A DNA stretch of 64,000 nucleotides, taken from assembly GCA_001650895.1 (NCBI GenBank), contig LXYH01000006.1, positions 62,001 through 126,000 on the forward strand, read 5' to 3'. Origin of the DNA: Rhodobacteraceae bacterium EhC02 (lineage in GTDB: Bacteria; Pseudomonadota; Alphaproteobacteria; Rhodobacterales; Rhodobacteraceae). Positions 1 through 7,899 of the stretch are shown here, piece after piece (the stretch's first letter is position 1; the number at the start of each line of letters is the position of its first letter). Both the position numbers and the translations under genes were made by a program. The notes beneath the pieces were generated by a model, which searched no databases, was not told the DNA's origin, and saw only the letters and a list, made by a program, of their open reading frames with translations.

Positions 1-546
1 TCCGGGACCTATACCCATGTCTTCACCTCGGGCGGGATCGGGCCGACCCATGATGACATCACGGCGGATTGCATCGCGCAGGCCTTCGACCGGCATATCG
101 ATGTGCGTGACGATGCCCGCGCGCTTCTGGCGGCGCATTATGCCCGCACCGGGAGCGAGCTGAACGCCGCCCGCCTGCGGATGGCGCGCATTCCCGATGG
201 GGCCAGCCTGATCGAAAACCCGGTCTCGACCGCACCGGGCTTCACAGTCGAAAACGTGCATGTCATGGCGGGCGTGCCTTCGGTCTTTCAGGCCATGGTC
301 GCCTCGATCCTGCCGACTCTGACAGGCGGCAAGCCGCTGCTGTCGCAGACCCTGCGCATTCAGCGCGGCGAAGGCGATATCGCCGGTCCGCTGGCCGATC
401 TGGCGCAACGCTATCCGGACCTGTCGATGGGGTCCTATCCGTTCCAGCAAAACGGGGTCTACGGCGCCAATATCGTGATCCGGGGACAGGATGGTGCGCA
501 GGTTGATGCCGCGATGGCGGAACTGTCGGCCCTGTTTCCCGCATGA
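1..546 (+). CDS. Molybdopterin-binding (CinA/MoaB-like) protein, 5' truncated
   Basis: The reading frame is open from base 1, so the start lies outside the window; about 181 residues are visible. Near the visible N-terminus, the stretch TSGGIGPTHDD (from about base 34) is the hallmark of the MoCF/molybdopterin-binding fold shared by CinA N-termini, MogA and MoaB. Only this domain is visible, with no CinA-type nicotinamide deamidase domain before the stop, so it is the short 'competence/damage-inducible protein A' form often annotated as molybdopterin-binding protein. Its true substrate is not defined for this subfamily. The stop overlaps the start of the GNAT gene (ATGA), suggesting coupled translation. 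Confidence 0.8.
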   Translation, partial: SGTYTHVFTSGGIGPTHDDITADCIAQAFDRHIDVRDDARALLAAHYARTGSELNAARLRMARIPDGASLIENPVSTAPGFTVENVHVMAGVPSVFQAMVASILPTLTGGKPLLSQTLRIQRGEGDIAGPLADLAQRYPDLSMGSYPFQQNGVYGANIVIRGQDGAQVDAAMAELSALFPA

Positions 547-1274
547 CGCCGGATCTGGCGCAGCTTTATGACGTGATCGACGGGACCTGGCCCGCAGCCG
601 AGACGCGGCGTCAGGGACATATGCTGCTGCGGCGTGGCGAAGGGGGCGGGCAACGCGTGTCGGCAGCGACTGCGCTTGGCCACGTCACGCCGCAGGATGT
701 CGATGCCGCCGAAGCGGCGATGCAGGCCATGGGACAGCCCCGGCTGTTCCAGATCAGGGCAGGCGACAGGGCGCTGGATGACCTGCTGGCGCAGCGCGGC
801 CATGTGATCGTCGACCCTGTCAATCTCTATGTCGCCCATGTCGATGTGCTGGCCACACGCAGTCCACCACCCGTGACGGCCTTCTGCGTATGGGAGCCAC
901 TGGCCATCCAGATCGATATCTGGGCCAAGGGCGGGATCGGATCCGGTCGGCTTGCCGTCATGCACAGGGCGAAGGGGCCGAAAATCTCGATCCTCGGACG
1001 GCTAAATGATCATCCCGGCGGCACCGCGTTTGTCGCGATTCATGACGGGATCGCCATGGTCCACGCGGTCGAGGTACTGCCGCATCAACGCAAGCAGGGG
1101 ATGGCAGGCTGGTTCATGCGGCTTGCCGCATTCTGGGCCCGCGACAACGGGGCCAGCCATATTGCCGTGGTCTGCACACAGGCGAACACGGCGGCGAATG
1201 CGCTCTATGCTTCCCTCGGGATGGCGCTTGTGGGACAGTATCACTACCGCAAACATCCAGATGACGTGAAATGA
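543..1274 (+). CDS. GNAT family N-acetyltransferase
   Basis: Predicted 243-residue acyltransferase using acetyl-CoA; the acceptor is unknown. The C-terminal half carries the GNAT fold: a beta strand ending VEVLPHQRKQGMAG (residues 176-189) supplies the Q/R-x-x-G-x-G/A pyrophosphate-binding loop (R183, G186, A188). It is followed by the helix and the N-A-A-LYASLG segment typical of the last strand pair. The N-terminal half (about 120 residues) is divergent and may be a degenerate second GNAT domain. It starts inside the stop of the upstream molybdopterin-binding gene and is followed after 7 bases by the AhpD-like gene, so the four leftmost genes look like one transcript. Confidence 0.8.
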   Translation: MTPDLAQLYDVIDGTWPAAETRRQGHMLLRRGEGGGQRVSAATALGHVTPQDVDAAEAAMQAMGQPRLFQIRAGDRALDDLLAQRGHVIVDPVNLYVAHVDVLATRSPPPVTAFCVWEPLAIQIDIWAKGGIGSGRLAVMHRAKGPKISILGRLNDHPGGTAFVAIHDGIAMVHAVEVLPHQRKQGMAGWFMRLAAFWARDNGASHIAVVCTQANTAANALYASLGMALVGQYHYRKHPDDVK

Positions 1275-1281
1275 GCCAAGC

Positions 1282-1854
1282 ATGAGCACCAAAGACCAGC
1301 CCACCGCCCTCGACCTGCCGCAAGTCGATCCGCTGCCGCCCGCCACGCAGAAGTATTTCGACATCTGTCAGGACAAGCTGGGCATGGTGCCGAACGTGCT
1401 GCGCGCCCATGCCTTCGACATCGACAAGCTGAACACCTTTTCCGCCCTCTACAATGACCTGATGCTGGCAAACAGCGGCCTCAGCAAACTTGAGCGCGAG
1501 ATGATCGCGGTCACGGTTTCGTCCATCAACCGCTGCTTCTATTGCCTGACGGCGCATGGTGCGGCGGTCAGGCAACTGTCCGGCGATCCCAAGCTGGGCG
1601 AGATGCTGGTGATGAACTACCGGGTGGCGCCGCTGGATGCACGGCAACGCGCGATGCTGGATTTCGCGGCGCTGGTCACGACCGCCTCGGCCACGATAGA
1701 GGAAGATCACCGCCAGGCCCTGCGCGATGTGGGGTTCACGGATCGCGACATCTGGGACATCGCCAATGTCGCGGCCTTCTACAACATGACGAACCGGGTC
1801 GCGTCGGCCACGGACATGCGCCCCAATGACGAGTATCATGCGCAGGCCAGGTAA
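1282..1854 (+). CDS. AhpD-like (carboxymuconolactone decarboxylase family) peroxidase-related protein
   Basis: 190 residues matching the all-helical AhpD/CMD fold of 'peroxidase-related enzymes'. The redox site is visible as C85-F-Y-C88-L-T-A-H92, the CxxCxxxH signature of AhpD-type thiol reductases. The preceding helix LSKLEREMIAVTVSS is typical of this family. It is likely a cytosolic disulfide/peroxide reductase of unknown partner. It sits 7 bases after the GNAT gene and 9 bases before the OmpA-domain gene. Confidence 0.85.
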   Translation: MSTKDQPTALDLPQVDPLPPATQKYFDICQDKLGMVPNVLRAHAFDIDKLNTFSALYNDLMLANSGLSKLEREMIAVTVSSINRCFYCLTAHGAAVRQLSGDPKLGEMLVMNYRVAPLDARQRAMLDFAALVTTASATIEEDHRQALRDVGFTDRDIWDIANVAAFYNMTNRVASATDMRPNDEYHAQAR

Positions 1855-1863
1855 CATGACGGG

Positions 1864-2877
1864 ATGAGGATGATCCGCCTGTCCCATCGGCCCATTGCAG
1901 GAATGGCGCTGATCCTCGGGCTGGCCCTGGCCGGTCCGGCGGCAGCGCTGGACCTGACCTTGCCCTTCAGCAGTCAGTTGACCACCCGCGTCGTCACGGC
2001 CCCCGACAGCCATGCGCTTGCCACAGGCCCCTTCGCTGACGGCGCATTGCCTGTGATGGAGCTTGAGGGGCAGGTCGAACGGCAGGTCTTTCGCATTCCG
2101 GGACAGGCCCTGACGACGCTGCAGATCTTCGCGCCGATCCGCGAGCAGATCATCGCCGCCGGGTATGAGACGATTTTCGAATGTCATGCGGCATCCTGTG
2201 GCGGTTTTGATTTCCGCTTTGCGACCGAGGTTCTGCCCGCGCCGGACATGTATGTGGATCTGACCGATTTCCGGTTCCTCTCGGCCGCGCGGAACACGCA
2301 GGATCATCTGGGCCTGCTGGTCAGCGCATCGTCGAATGCCGGCTTCGTGCAGATGATCCGCGTCACATCCGCTGTTACCTCGGAAGCCATGCGCGTCCTG
2401 CGTCCGGACGAGTCCGGGGCCATGCCGCCCGCTGGGACGTCATCGCCTGCAGCTGCGGGGCCTGTGCAAGACGGCACCCTTGGCACGCCAATTGCACCCT
2501 TTTCGCTGGCCGAAAGCCTGAACCAGCGGGGACATGTCATCCTGTCCGACCTGAGTTTCCAGACGGGTTCATCACAGCTGGCACCGGGCCGCACGGCATC
2601 GCTGGAAAACCTGGCGGCGTTCCTGCGGGCGGATCCGTCGCGCCGCGTGGCACTGGTGGGTCATACGGATGCGGTCGGTGCCCTGTCGGGCAATATCGCA
2701 CTGTCACGTCAACGCGCATCTGCGGTGCGCGACCGCCTTGTCCAGGACTACGGCATTCCCGCGCGGCAACTGGAAGCAGAGGGGATGGGCTACCTTTCTC
2801 CGATCGCACCCAACACCACCATCGCGGGGCGCGAAGCAAACCGCCGGGTCGAGGCGGTTCTTCTGAACACCGAATAG
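1864..2877 (+). CDS. OmpA-domain outer-membrane/periplasmic protein
   Basis: 337 residues. The N-terminus is a Sec signal peptide (basic start, hydrophobic core GMALILGLALAG, Ala-rich cleavage region PAAAL). Residues about 30-200 form an unassigned periplasmic region with a C-x-x-x-x-C pair. Residues about 222-335 are an OmpA/MotB peptidoglycan-binding domain: SFQTGSSQL, then GHTDAVG, then the helix LSRQRASAVRDRL and the arginine pair in NRRVE that grips diaminopimelate. The role is therefore tethering the envelope to peptidoglycan. A second ATG at 1870 is possible. It is the last gene of the leftmost cluster and converges with the glycerate kinase gene. Confidence 0.88.
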   Translation: MRMIRLSHRPIAGMALILGLALAGPAAALDLTLPFSSQLTTRVVTAPDSHALATGPFADGALPVMELEGQVERQVFRIPGQALTTLQIFAPIREQIIAAGYETIFECHAASCGGFDFRFATEVLPAPDMYVDLTDFRFLSAARNTQDHLGLLVSASSNAGFVQMIRVTSAVTSEAMRVLRPDESGAMPPAGTSSPAAAGPVQDGTLGTPIAPFSLAESLNQRGHVILSDLSFQTGSSQLAPGRTASLENLAAFLRADPSRRVALVGHTDAVGALSGNIALSRQRASAVRDRLVQDYGIPARQLEAEGMGYLSPIAPNTTIAGREANRRVEAVLLNTE

Positions 2878-2932
2878 CGGCCAGGGGATTCCCCCGGACG
2901 CCCCGGCACCACCACTTTTCTTGCGATACGCC

Positions 2933-4201
2933 TCAGCCCCGTATCAGGATTGCGCGCAGATCGTTGACATTGGTGCCCGTGGGCCCGGTCACGAAAAGCT
3001 GGTCAATCGCTTCGAATGCAGACCAGGCATCATGTGCCGCCAGCGTCATGGCAGGATCATGCCCCGCCGCACGCATGCGCGCCGCCGTATGGCCATCCGC
3101 AAAGGCGCCCGCGTTATCCTCGGAACCGTCGATACCGTCAGTATCCGCCGCCAGCGCGCTGATACCGGCACAGCCTTCGACCGCCAAGGCGAATGACAGC
3201 AGGAACTCGGTATTGCGCCCCCCGCGCCCGGCCTTGTCGCGGATCGTGACAGTGGTTTCGCCCCCCGACAACATGACCACGGGCGGCGCGAAAGGGCGGC
3301 CCCGGCTTGCCACCTCGCGCGCCATGGCGGCATGCATGCGGGCCACATCGCGGGCCTCGCCCTCGATCGCGTCGGACAGGATGACAGCCGCGACACCTGC
3401 GGACTCCGCGACCGTGGCCGCGGCCTCAAGGGACCGCGCGGCAGAGGCGACGACATGCACCTCGTTCCCTGCCAGTCTCGAATCGTCGGGCAGGGGGGCA
3501 TCCTCGGCGGTCTGATCCAGAAAACGCGCCAGCCGCTCGGGCAGGACAATGCCATGATCCCGCAGCGCCGCCCGCGCCCTGGCGCGGTCCACCCTGTCGG
3601 CGACTGTCGGACCAGAGGCCACTTGCGCGGGATCGTCACCGGGGACATCCGACACGATCAGGCTGACCACCCTTGCAGGATGCGCGGCCATCGCAAGCCG
3701 TCCGCCCTTGATCCTGCTGAACTGCTTTCGGATCGCGTTCATCGCCCCGATCGGCGCGCCCGAAGCCAGCAAGGTTTCATTCAATGCAACCTCGTCCGCA
3801 AGGGTCAAACCCTCTGCAGGTGCCGCCAGCAAAGCAGAGCCGCCACCGCACACCAGCGCGACCACCAGGTCATCCGGCCCCAACCCGGTGACCGCATCAA
3901 ACAGCGCCTCGGACGCGGCCAATCCCGCTTCGTCAGGCACGGGATGCGCCGCCTCCAGGACCCGGATGTGGCGCGTGGGGCAGGCATAGCCATAGCGCGT
4001 GACCACGACCCCCTCGATCGGCGCCTGCCACAGATCCTCGAATGCGGCGGCAAGCTGCGCCGCGCCCTTTCCGGCACCGATCACGATGGTGCGCCCCTTG
4101 GGGCGGGCGGGCAGATGCGCGGCAAGCGCCTTGCGGGGATCTGCGGCCGCCACGGCGGCGTTGAACATGGACGCCAGAAATGCGCGGTCCTGCGGGGTCA
4201 T
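2933..4201 (-). CDS. Glycerate 2-kinase / hydroxypyruvate-reductase-type (DUF4147-MOFRL)
   Basis: 422 residues of the type-2 glycerate kinase family (GckA/TtuD), which phosphorylates D-glycerate to 2-phosphoglycerate. The N-terminal DUF4147 domain starts with an IVIGAGKGAAQLA nucleotide-binding loop (residues about 39-51). The linker carries ALVCGGGSALLAAP, and the C-terminal MOFRL domain contains LSGGETTVT, GRGGRNTEFLLS and the end motif GPTGTNVNDL. It lies 55 bases downstream of tauC on the same strand, so it may be read through from tauABC. It would feed C2/C3 acids, for example from the glycolate operon elsewhere in the window, into lower glycolysis. Many family members are misnamed hydroxypyruvate reductase (ttuD). 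Confidence 0.85.
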   Translation of the reverse strand: MTPQDRAFLASMFNAAVAAADPRKALAAHLPARPKGRTIVIGAGKGAAQLAAAFEDLWQAPIEGVVVTRYGYACPTRHIRVLEAAHPVPDEAGLAASEALFDAVTGLGPDDLVVALVCGGGSALLAAPAEGLTLADEVALNETLLASGAPIGAMNAIRKQFSRIKGGRLAMAAHPARVVSLIVSDVPGDDPAQVASGPTVADRVDRARARAALRDHGIVLPERLARFLDQTAEDAPLPDDSRLAGNEVHVVASAARSLEAAATVAESAGVAAVILSDAIEGEARDVARMHAAMAREVASRGRPFAPPVVMLSGGETTVTIRDKAGRGGRNTEFLLSFALAVEGCAGISALAADTDGIDGSEDNAGAFADGHTAARMRAAGHDPAMTLAAHDAWSAFEAIDQLFVTGPTGTNVNDLRAILIRG

Positions 4202-4256
4202 TGCGGGTCTTTCATCAAGGCTGCGTTGTCACGCGCGCCCCTTGCGGGGAAGTGGT

Positions 4257-5522
4257 TCAGACGCGCCCTTTCCAGGGCACCAGCCACTTTTCCGCCATCC
4301 GCATCAGGATGTCGATACCATAGCCGATGACGCCGATCAGGATGATCCCCATGATCACCACATCCGTCAGCTGGAACCGACTTGCGACCATGATCATCAT
4401 GCCGGCGCCCTTTTCGGCGGCCACAAGTTCGGCGGCCACCACCGTGCCCCAGCACACCCCCATCGCCACGCGCGCGCCGGTGAAGATCTCGGGCAGGGAA
4501 TTCGGCACGATCACATGGCGCAGGATCTGCCATTTGCTGGCGCCCAGCGAATAGGCCGCATGCACCTTGGAGATTGCCACCCCAGAGACGCCCGCCCGCG
4601 CCGCAATGGTCATGATCCAGAGCGCCGCCAGGAACAGCAGGATGATCTTGCCCGCCTCGCCGATGCCCGCCCAGATGATCACCAGCGGGATCAGTGCCAG
4701 CGGTGGCACCGGGCGCATGAATTCGACGATCGGGTCGAACCAGCCGCGAAACCAGTCTGAAAGGCCCATGGCATAGCCCAGCGGAATTCCGACCAGCGCC
4801 CCAAGCACGAAGCCTGCGATCACCCGGAAAAGCGACCAGCCCAGATGCTCCCAAAGGGTGAAATTCTGGTACCCGCTGGCAGCGATTTCCGCGACCCGGG
4901 CCACCACGGCCTCGGGCGGTGGCAACCAGATCGGCTCCATCTGCAGGCCGCGCGGCGGGGAGTAGTTGAGCGTGCCGCGCGACGTGACCGTGACGCGACC
5001 GGCCTGCGTGTCGACCGTGCCGCCGACGGTGACCGGCACACCTTCGATCGCGACGATGCTGGCCCCGTCTGCACGGGTGATTTCGTCATTGTCATCCCAT
5101 GTCACCAGTACGGATCGCCAGGCGCCCACGGCCACGGCATCGTTGCGCGCAAAGCCGTCGCCGGGTGCCGCTTCGGGTGCGGGTGCGCTTTCACCCACGG
5201 GATTCACACGGGCAAATACCGTCGCGTCGTCGCGTGCGCCATCCGGGCCTTCGACGGTATAGGTGAACTGCGCCTCGCCGGTGAATGGGCCCGGCGCATG
5301 GACCGGCACCCATTTGCTGCCCGTGAACGCCCCCCACAGCAGGAAGATCGCGAGGACGGAAACGATGCTGGCCGCGCGGTCGGCGCGCACGGCGCTTTCG
5401 TCGCCGAATGTCACGGTCTTGAGCGAGGTGAAATCATGCCGCTCGCGCAGGCGGCGCAATCCCACCCGGATCAGGATGAAGCTGCCGATGAAGATGGCCA
5501 GATAGATCAGCAGCGGGATCAT
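4257..5522 (-). CDS. tauC: Taurine ABC transporter permease with long N-terminal extension
   Basis: 421 residues, whereas ordinary TauC/SsuC permeases have about 260-280. The C-terminal part (about 225-415) is a standard BPD_transp_1 membrane domain with the cytoplasmic EAA-type loop SLGASKWQILRHVIVPNSLP, which docks the ATPase. The N-terminal 200 residues carry two extra hydrophobic helices (about 3-20 and 51-66) and a roughly 130-residue hydrophilic, beta-rich stretch presumably outside the membrane. The start overlaps the tauB stop (ATGA). Assignment to taurine rests on the tauAB partners and on divergence from tpa. Confidence 0.88.
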   Translation of the reverse strand: MIPLLIYLAIFIGSFILIRVGLRRLRERHDFTSLKTVTFGDESAVRADRAASIVSVLAIFLLWGAFTGSKWVPVHAPGPFTGEAQFTYTVEGPDGARDDATVFARVNPVGESAPAPEAAPGDGFARNDAVAVGAWRSVLVTWDDNDEITRADGASIVAIEGVPVTVGGTVDTQAGRVTVTSRGTLNYSPPRGLQMEPIWLPPPEAVVARVAEIAASGYQNFTLWEHLGWSLFRVIAGFVLGALVGIPLGYAMGLSDWFRGWFDPIVEFMRPVPPLALIPLVIIWAGIGEAGKIILLFLAALWIMTIAARAGVSGVAISKVHAAYSLGASKWQILRHVIVPNSLPEIFTGARVAMGVCWGTVVAAELVAAEKGAGMMIMVASRFQLTDVVIMGIILIGVIGYGIDILMRMAEKWLVPWKGRV

Positions 5523-6328
5523 GCGCCTGCCTCCTCGCTGCGGCCCATGATCTCTTCTTCCATGTCCCAGATCATGCTCAGAATCTCCTCGCGCTTGGTC
5601 GCGAAATCGGGGTGTTTCTTCACCGCGCGCAGGTCCTGGCCCACGCCCATTTCGGCAAAGGGCAACCTGTATTCGCGGTGGATGCGCCCGGGGCGCGGCG
5701 CCATGACCAGAAGCCTCTCACCCAGCAGCAGGGCCTCTTCGACGGAATGCGTGATCAGGATGATCGTCTTGCCGGTTTCCTTCCACAGCTTCAGCACAAG
5801 GCCCTGCATCTTCTCGCGTGTCAGCGCATCCAGTGCGCCCAGCGGCTCGTCCATGAGGATCACGTCGGGATCATTGGCAAGGCAACGGGCCAGCGCCACG
5901 CGCTGCTGCATGCCACCCGACAGTTCATAGACCGATTTTTCCTTGAAATCGCGCAGGCCCACCACATCCAGCAGGTGGTCCACCGTCGCTTTCCACTGCG
6001 CCTCGCGCTGGCCTGCCATGCGCGGGCCGAAGCTGACGTTGTCGCGCACGCTCATCCATTCGAACAGCGCTCCTTGCTGAAACACCATGCCGCGTTCCGC
6101 TGCTGGCCCCCGGACCCTCGTCCCGTTGAGCGTGATCTGACCCTCGGTGGGGGCCAGAAAACCCGCAACGATGTTCAGCAACGTGGTCTTGCCGCACCCC
6201 GACGGGCCCAGCACACTCAGCAGTTCACCGGTGTTCAACGTCAGGCTGACATCCCGCAGCGCTTGCACATGACTGCCATTCGGCAGATCGAACCGCATCG
6301 AAATATTGTCGATGGAAAGTGTCGACAC
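5519..6328 (-). CDS. tauB: Taurine ABC transporter ATP-binding protein
   Basis: 269 residues from a GTG start at 6328, preceded by AGGAAGGGG. The frame is open much further upstream, but the extra codons look non-coding and would give an atypical length. All ABC ATPase signatures are present: Walker A GPSGCGKTT, signature LSGGMQQRVALARCLA, Walker B VILMDEPLGALD and the switch His in ILITHSVEEA. It energises uptake by TauA/TauC at the inner face of the membrane. It overlaps tauC by four bases. A 191-base gap separates it from tauA and contains one copy of the palindromic repeat element. Confidence 0.92.
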   Translation of the reverse strand: MSTLSIDNISMRFDLPNGSHVQALRDVSLTLNTGELLSVLGPSGCGKTTLLNIVAGFLAPTEGQITLNGTRVRGPAAERGMVFQQGALFEWMSVRDNVSFGPRMAGQREAQWKATVDHLLDVVGLRDFKEKSVYELSGGMQQRVALARCLANDPDVILMDEPLGALDALTREKMQGLVLKLWKETGKTIILITHSVEEALLLGERLLVMAPRPGRIHREYRLPFAEMGVGQDLRAVKKHPDFATKREEILSMIWDMEEEIMGRSEEAGA

Positions 6329-6395
6329 CTTCCGCCCCTTCCTGTGTTCAGGTCCGGTTCCGTGCTGCCTCCCGCAAGGGAACTTCAACCGACCG

Positions 6396-6440
6396 GTTTC
6401 TTCTTGCCGAAAATATCCCCGCCGGAGGCATCCGGCGTGG
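6396..6440 (+). repeat. Intergenic palindromic repeat, copy 1
   Basis: This lies in the tauA-tauB gap. It shares GTTTCTTCTTGC, then AAATATCCCCGCCGG, then AGGCATC with the copy at 13198-13244. The hairpin here is short: GCCGG and CCGGC around AGGCAT. It has no thymine run suitable for an intrinsic terminator on the tauAB transcript strand, though it could dampen or process the message between tauA and tauB. Confidence 0.7.
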
Positions 6441-6519
6441 ACCAAGCAGAGCATGCCCCGCAAGGTGCACGAAAGGGGCAAGACAGGCCCGACAGGCCCC
6501 GCCTTGCCCCGGGTTCGGA

Positions 6520-7518
6520 TCACATGCCCTGTGCAGCCGCCAGAGGTCCTGTCGCCACCCGGTCAGAGTAGTCGTCCAGCGCGGTCGGAATGCTGCCCGC
6601 CTCGACAAAGACCTGTGCCACGCCTTTCATGAACTCCTGCGCACCGCCGCCCAGCCACTTGGCATCCAGCTGTTCAGACACGGTGGGGAACACGAAGGTG
6701 TCGATCGTGGCCGCGGTTGCGTCTAGATCCATGCCCGCATCCTTGGCGATGACCGGCAGCATCTTGTCGCGGTTCGCAGGGTCTGCCCACATGGCATTGG
6801 CATCAGCCGTGACTTTCAGGAACTTGGCCACCATGTCGGGGTTCTCTGCCACGAAGGCTGCAGGTGCGCTGGTCACGTCGAAGACCAGGATGCCCAGCGC
6901 CTCTTTCTCGGCTCCGGTCAGCAGGACATTGCCATGCTCCTTGGCGCGGCGCAGCGAACCGCCCCAGCCGCAGAACATGTCGACCGCGCCCTGCGCGATG
7001 GCGGCGGCACCTTCCGGGGGGGCCATGTTCACGATCTCGAGGCTGGCAAGATCGACGCCGAAATGGGACATCTGCTTGAGGAAACCATAGTGTGCTGCCG
7101 TTCCCAGCGGCACGGCGACCTTCTTGCCGGCCAGATCGGCGGCGCTGGTCTTGTCGATCTCCAGCGCGCTGGCGACGACACAGTTGTCATTGTCCGCATA
7201 GGATACGGCCACGTCCACGATCTTCAGGTCCTGACCGGCGCTGGTTGCGACCACGAAGGGCGGCACGCCCTGGCTGACCGACAGATGCACATCGCCCGAG
7301 GCCATCGCGGCGCTCATCGCGGTGCCGGTATCGAAGGCACGCCAGTTGACCTTGACGCCCATGACCTCGTCATAGGTTCCCATTTCCTTGGCATACTGGA
7401 ACGGCATCGGCCATTCGGTGAAATAGGCCACGGTGATTTCCTCGGCCATGGCGGCTGTGGCCATGACGCTCATGGCGGTGCCGGCGACGGCTCCCATCAG
7501 TCTTGCTTTCGGTGTCAT
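6520..7518 (-). CDS. tauA: Taurine ABC transporter substrate-binding protein
   Basis: 332 residues starting at the ATG at 7518, behind the strong site AGGAGATATGG; an in-frame upstream extension of 28 codons is rejected as leader DNA. A Sec signal peptide ends near TAAMAEE, so the mature protein is periplasmic. The mature start EITVAYFTEWPMPFQYAKE is the beginning of a type-II periplasmic binding protein of the TauA/SsuA (NMT1-like) family. Its position divergent from the taurine aminotransferase gene and upstream of tauB-tauC supports taurine as ligand. Confidence 0.92.
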   Translation of the reverse strand: MTPKARLMGAVAGTAMSVMATAAMAEEITVAYFTEWPMPFQYAKEMGTYDEVMGVKVNWRAFDTGTAMSAAMASGDVHLSVSQGVPPFVVATSAGQDLKIVDVAVSYADNDNCVVASALEIDKTSAADLAGKKVAVPLGTAAHYGFLKQMSHFGVDLASLEIVNMAPPEGAAAIAQGAVDMFCGWGGSLRRAKEHGNVLLTGAEKEALGILVFDVTSAPAAFVAENPDMVAKFLKVTADANAMWADPANRDKMLPVIAKDAGMDLDATAATIDTFVFPTVSEQLDAKWLGGGAQEFMKGVAQVFVEAGSIPTALDDYSDRVATGPLAAAQGM

Positions 7519-7778
7519 CCATATCTCCTGTCGGTTACGCCACCTGTTTGCGGTGGTCTGTCGATTCTGGCGCCGGGTGCGGAATGCCGAAAACCGGGGC
7601 ACCCGACCGCCATGATCATCGGACTGGAAAAGCCGATTCCGATCAATGATTTTCTAGGCGTCAGACCGGCGACCGGCTTTCCGGCGAAGCCTTTTAAGTC
7701 AATCGGAACGAAGTTTTCAGTTTATCTTCAACATTTTGACACAAGCGCCCAAAACGCAGGCATGAGAATGCATGCCAT
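7519..7778. other. Divergent intergenic region tauA-tpa (left part)
   Basis: Together with the following 120 bases this forms a 381-base gap with no convincing coding frame. It should hold the tauA promoter. The only TauR-box-like sequence on the minus strand is ATTGACTTAA at 7703-7694 (8 of 10 matches to CTGGACTTAA), without a clear partner repeat. The right part is more AT-rich (7690-7745). Nothing else is recognised. Confidence 0.5.
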
Positions 7779-7811
7779 CTGGACTTAATGAACTGGCTGG
7801 ATTGGCCCTAT
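7779..7811 (+). promoter_or_regulatory. TauR box upstream of tpa
   Basis: A bipartite direct repeat: CTGGACTTAA (7779-7788), 13 bases, TTGGCCCTAT (7802-7811). It matches the pattern at 11284-11316 with identical 23-base periodicity. As I recall, TauR of Rhodobacter capsulatus binds CTGGACYTAA-type direct repeats upstream of tpa. Downstream, an extended -10-like TGTGATACT with a poor -35 fits an activator-dependent promoter. The right edge lies 88 bases before the tpa start codon. Confidence 0.8.
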
Positions 7812-7899
7812 TTCTTTACCACCCTTTGCGTGTGATACTGCACCTGATGGCTCGCCTTTCCGCGGGCTTGTTTCTCATGAAGACAGATGGAGCGCCAAG

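Noticed and set aside
7694-7703. TauR-box-like half site ATTGACTTAA facing tauA
   Set aside because: It has 8 of 10 matches but no second repeat at 22-23 bases and lies 176 bases from the tauA start, so it was not listed as a site.
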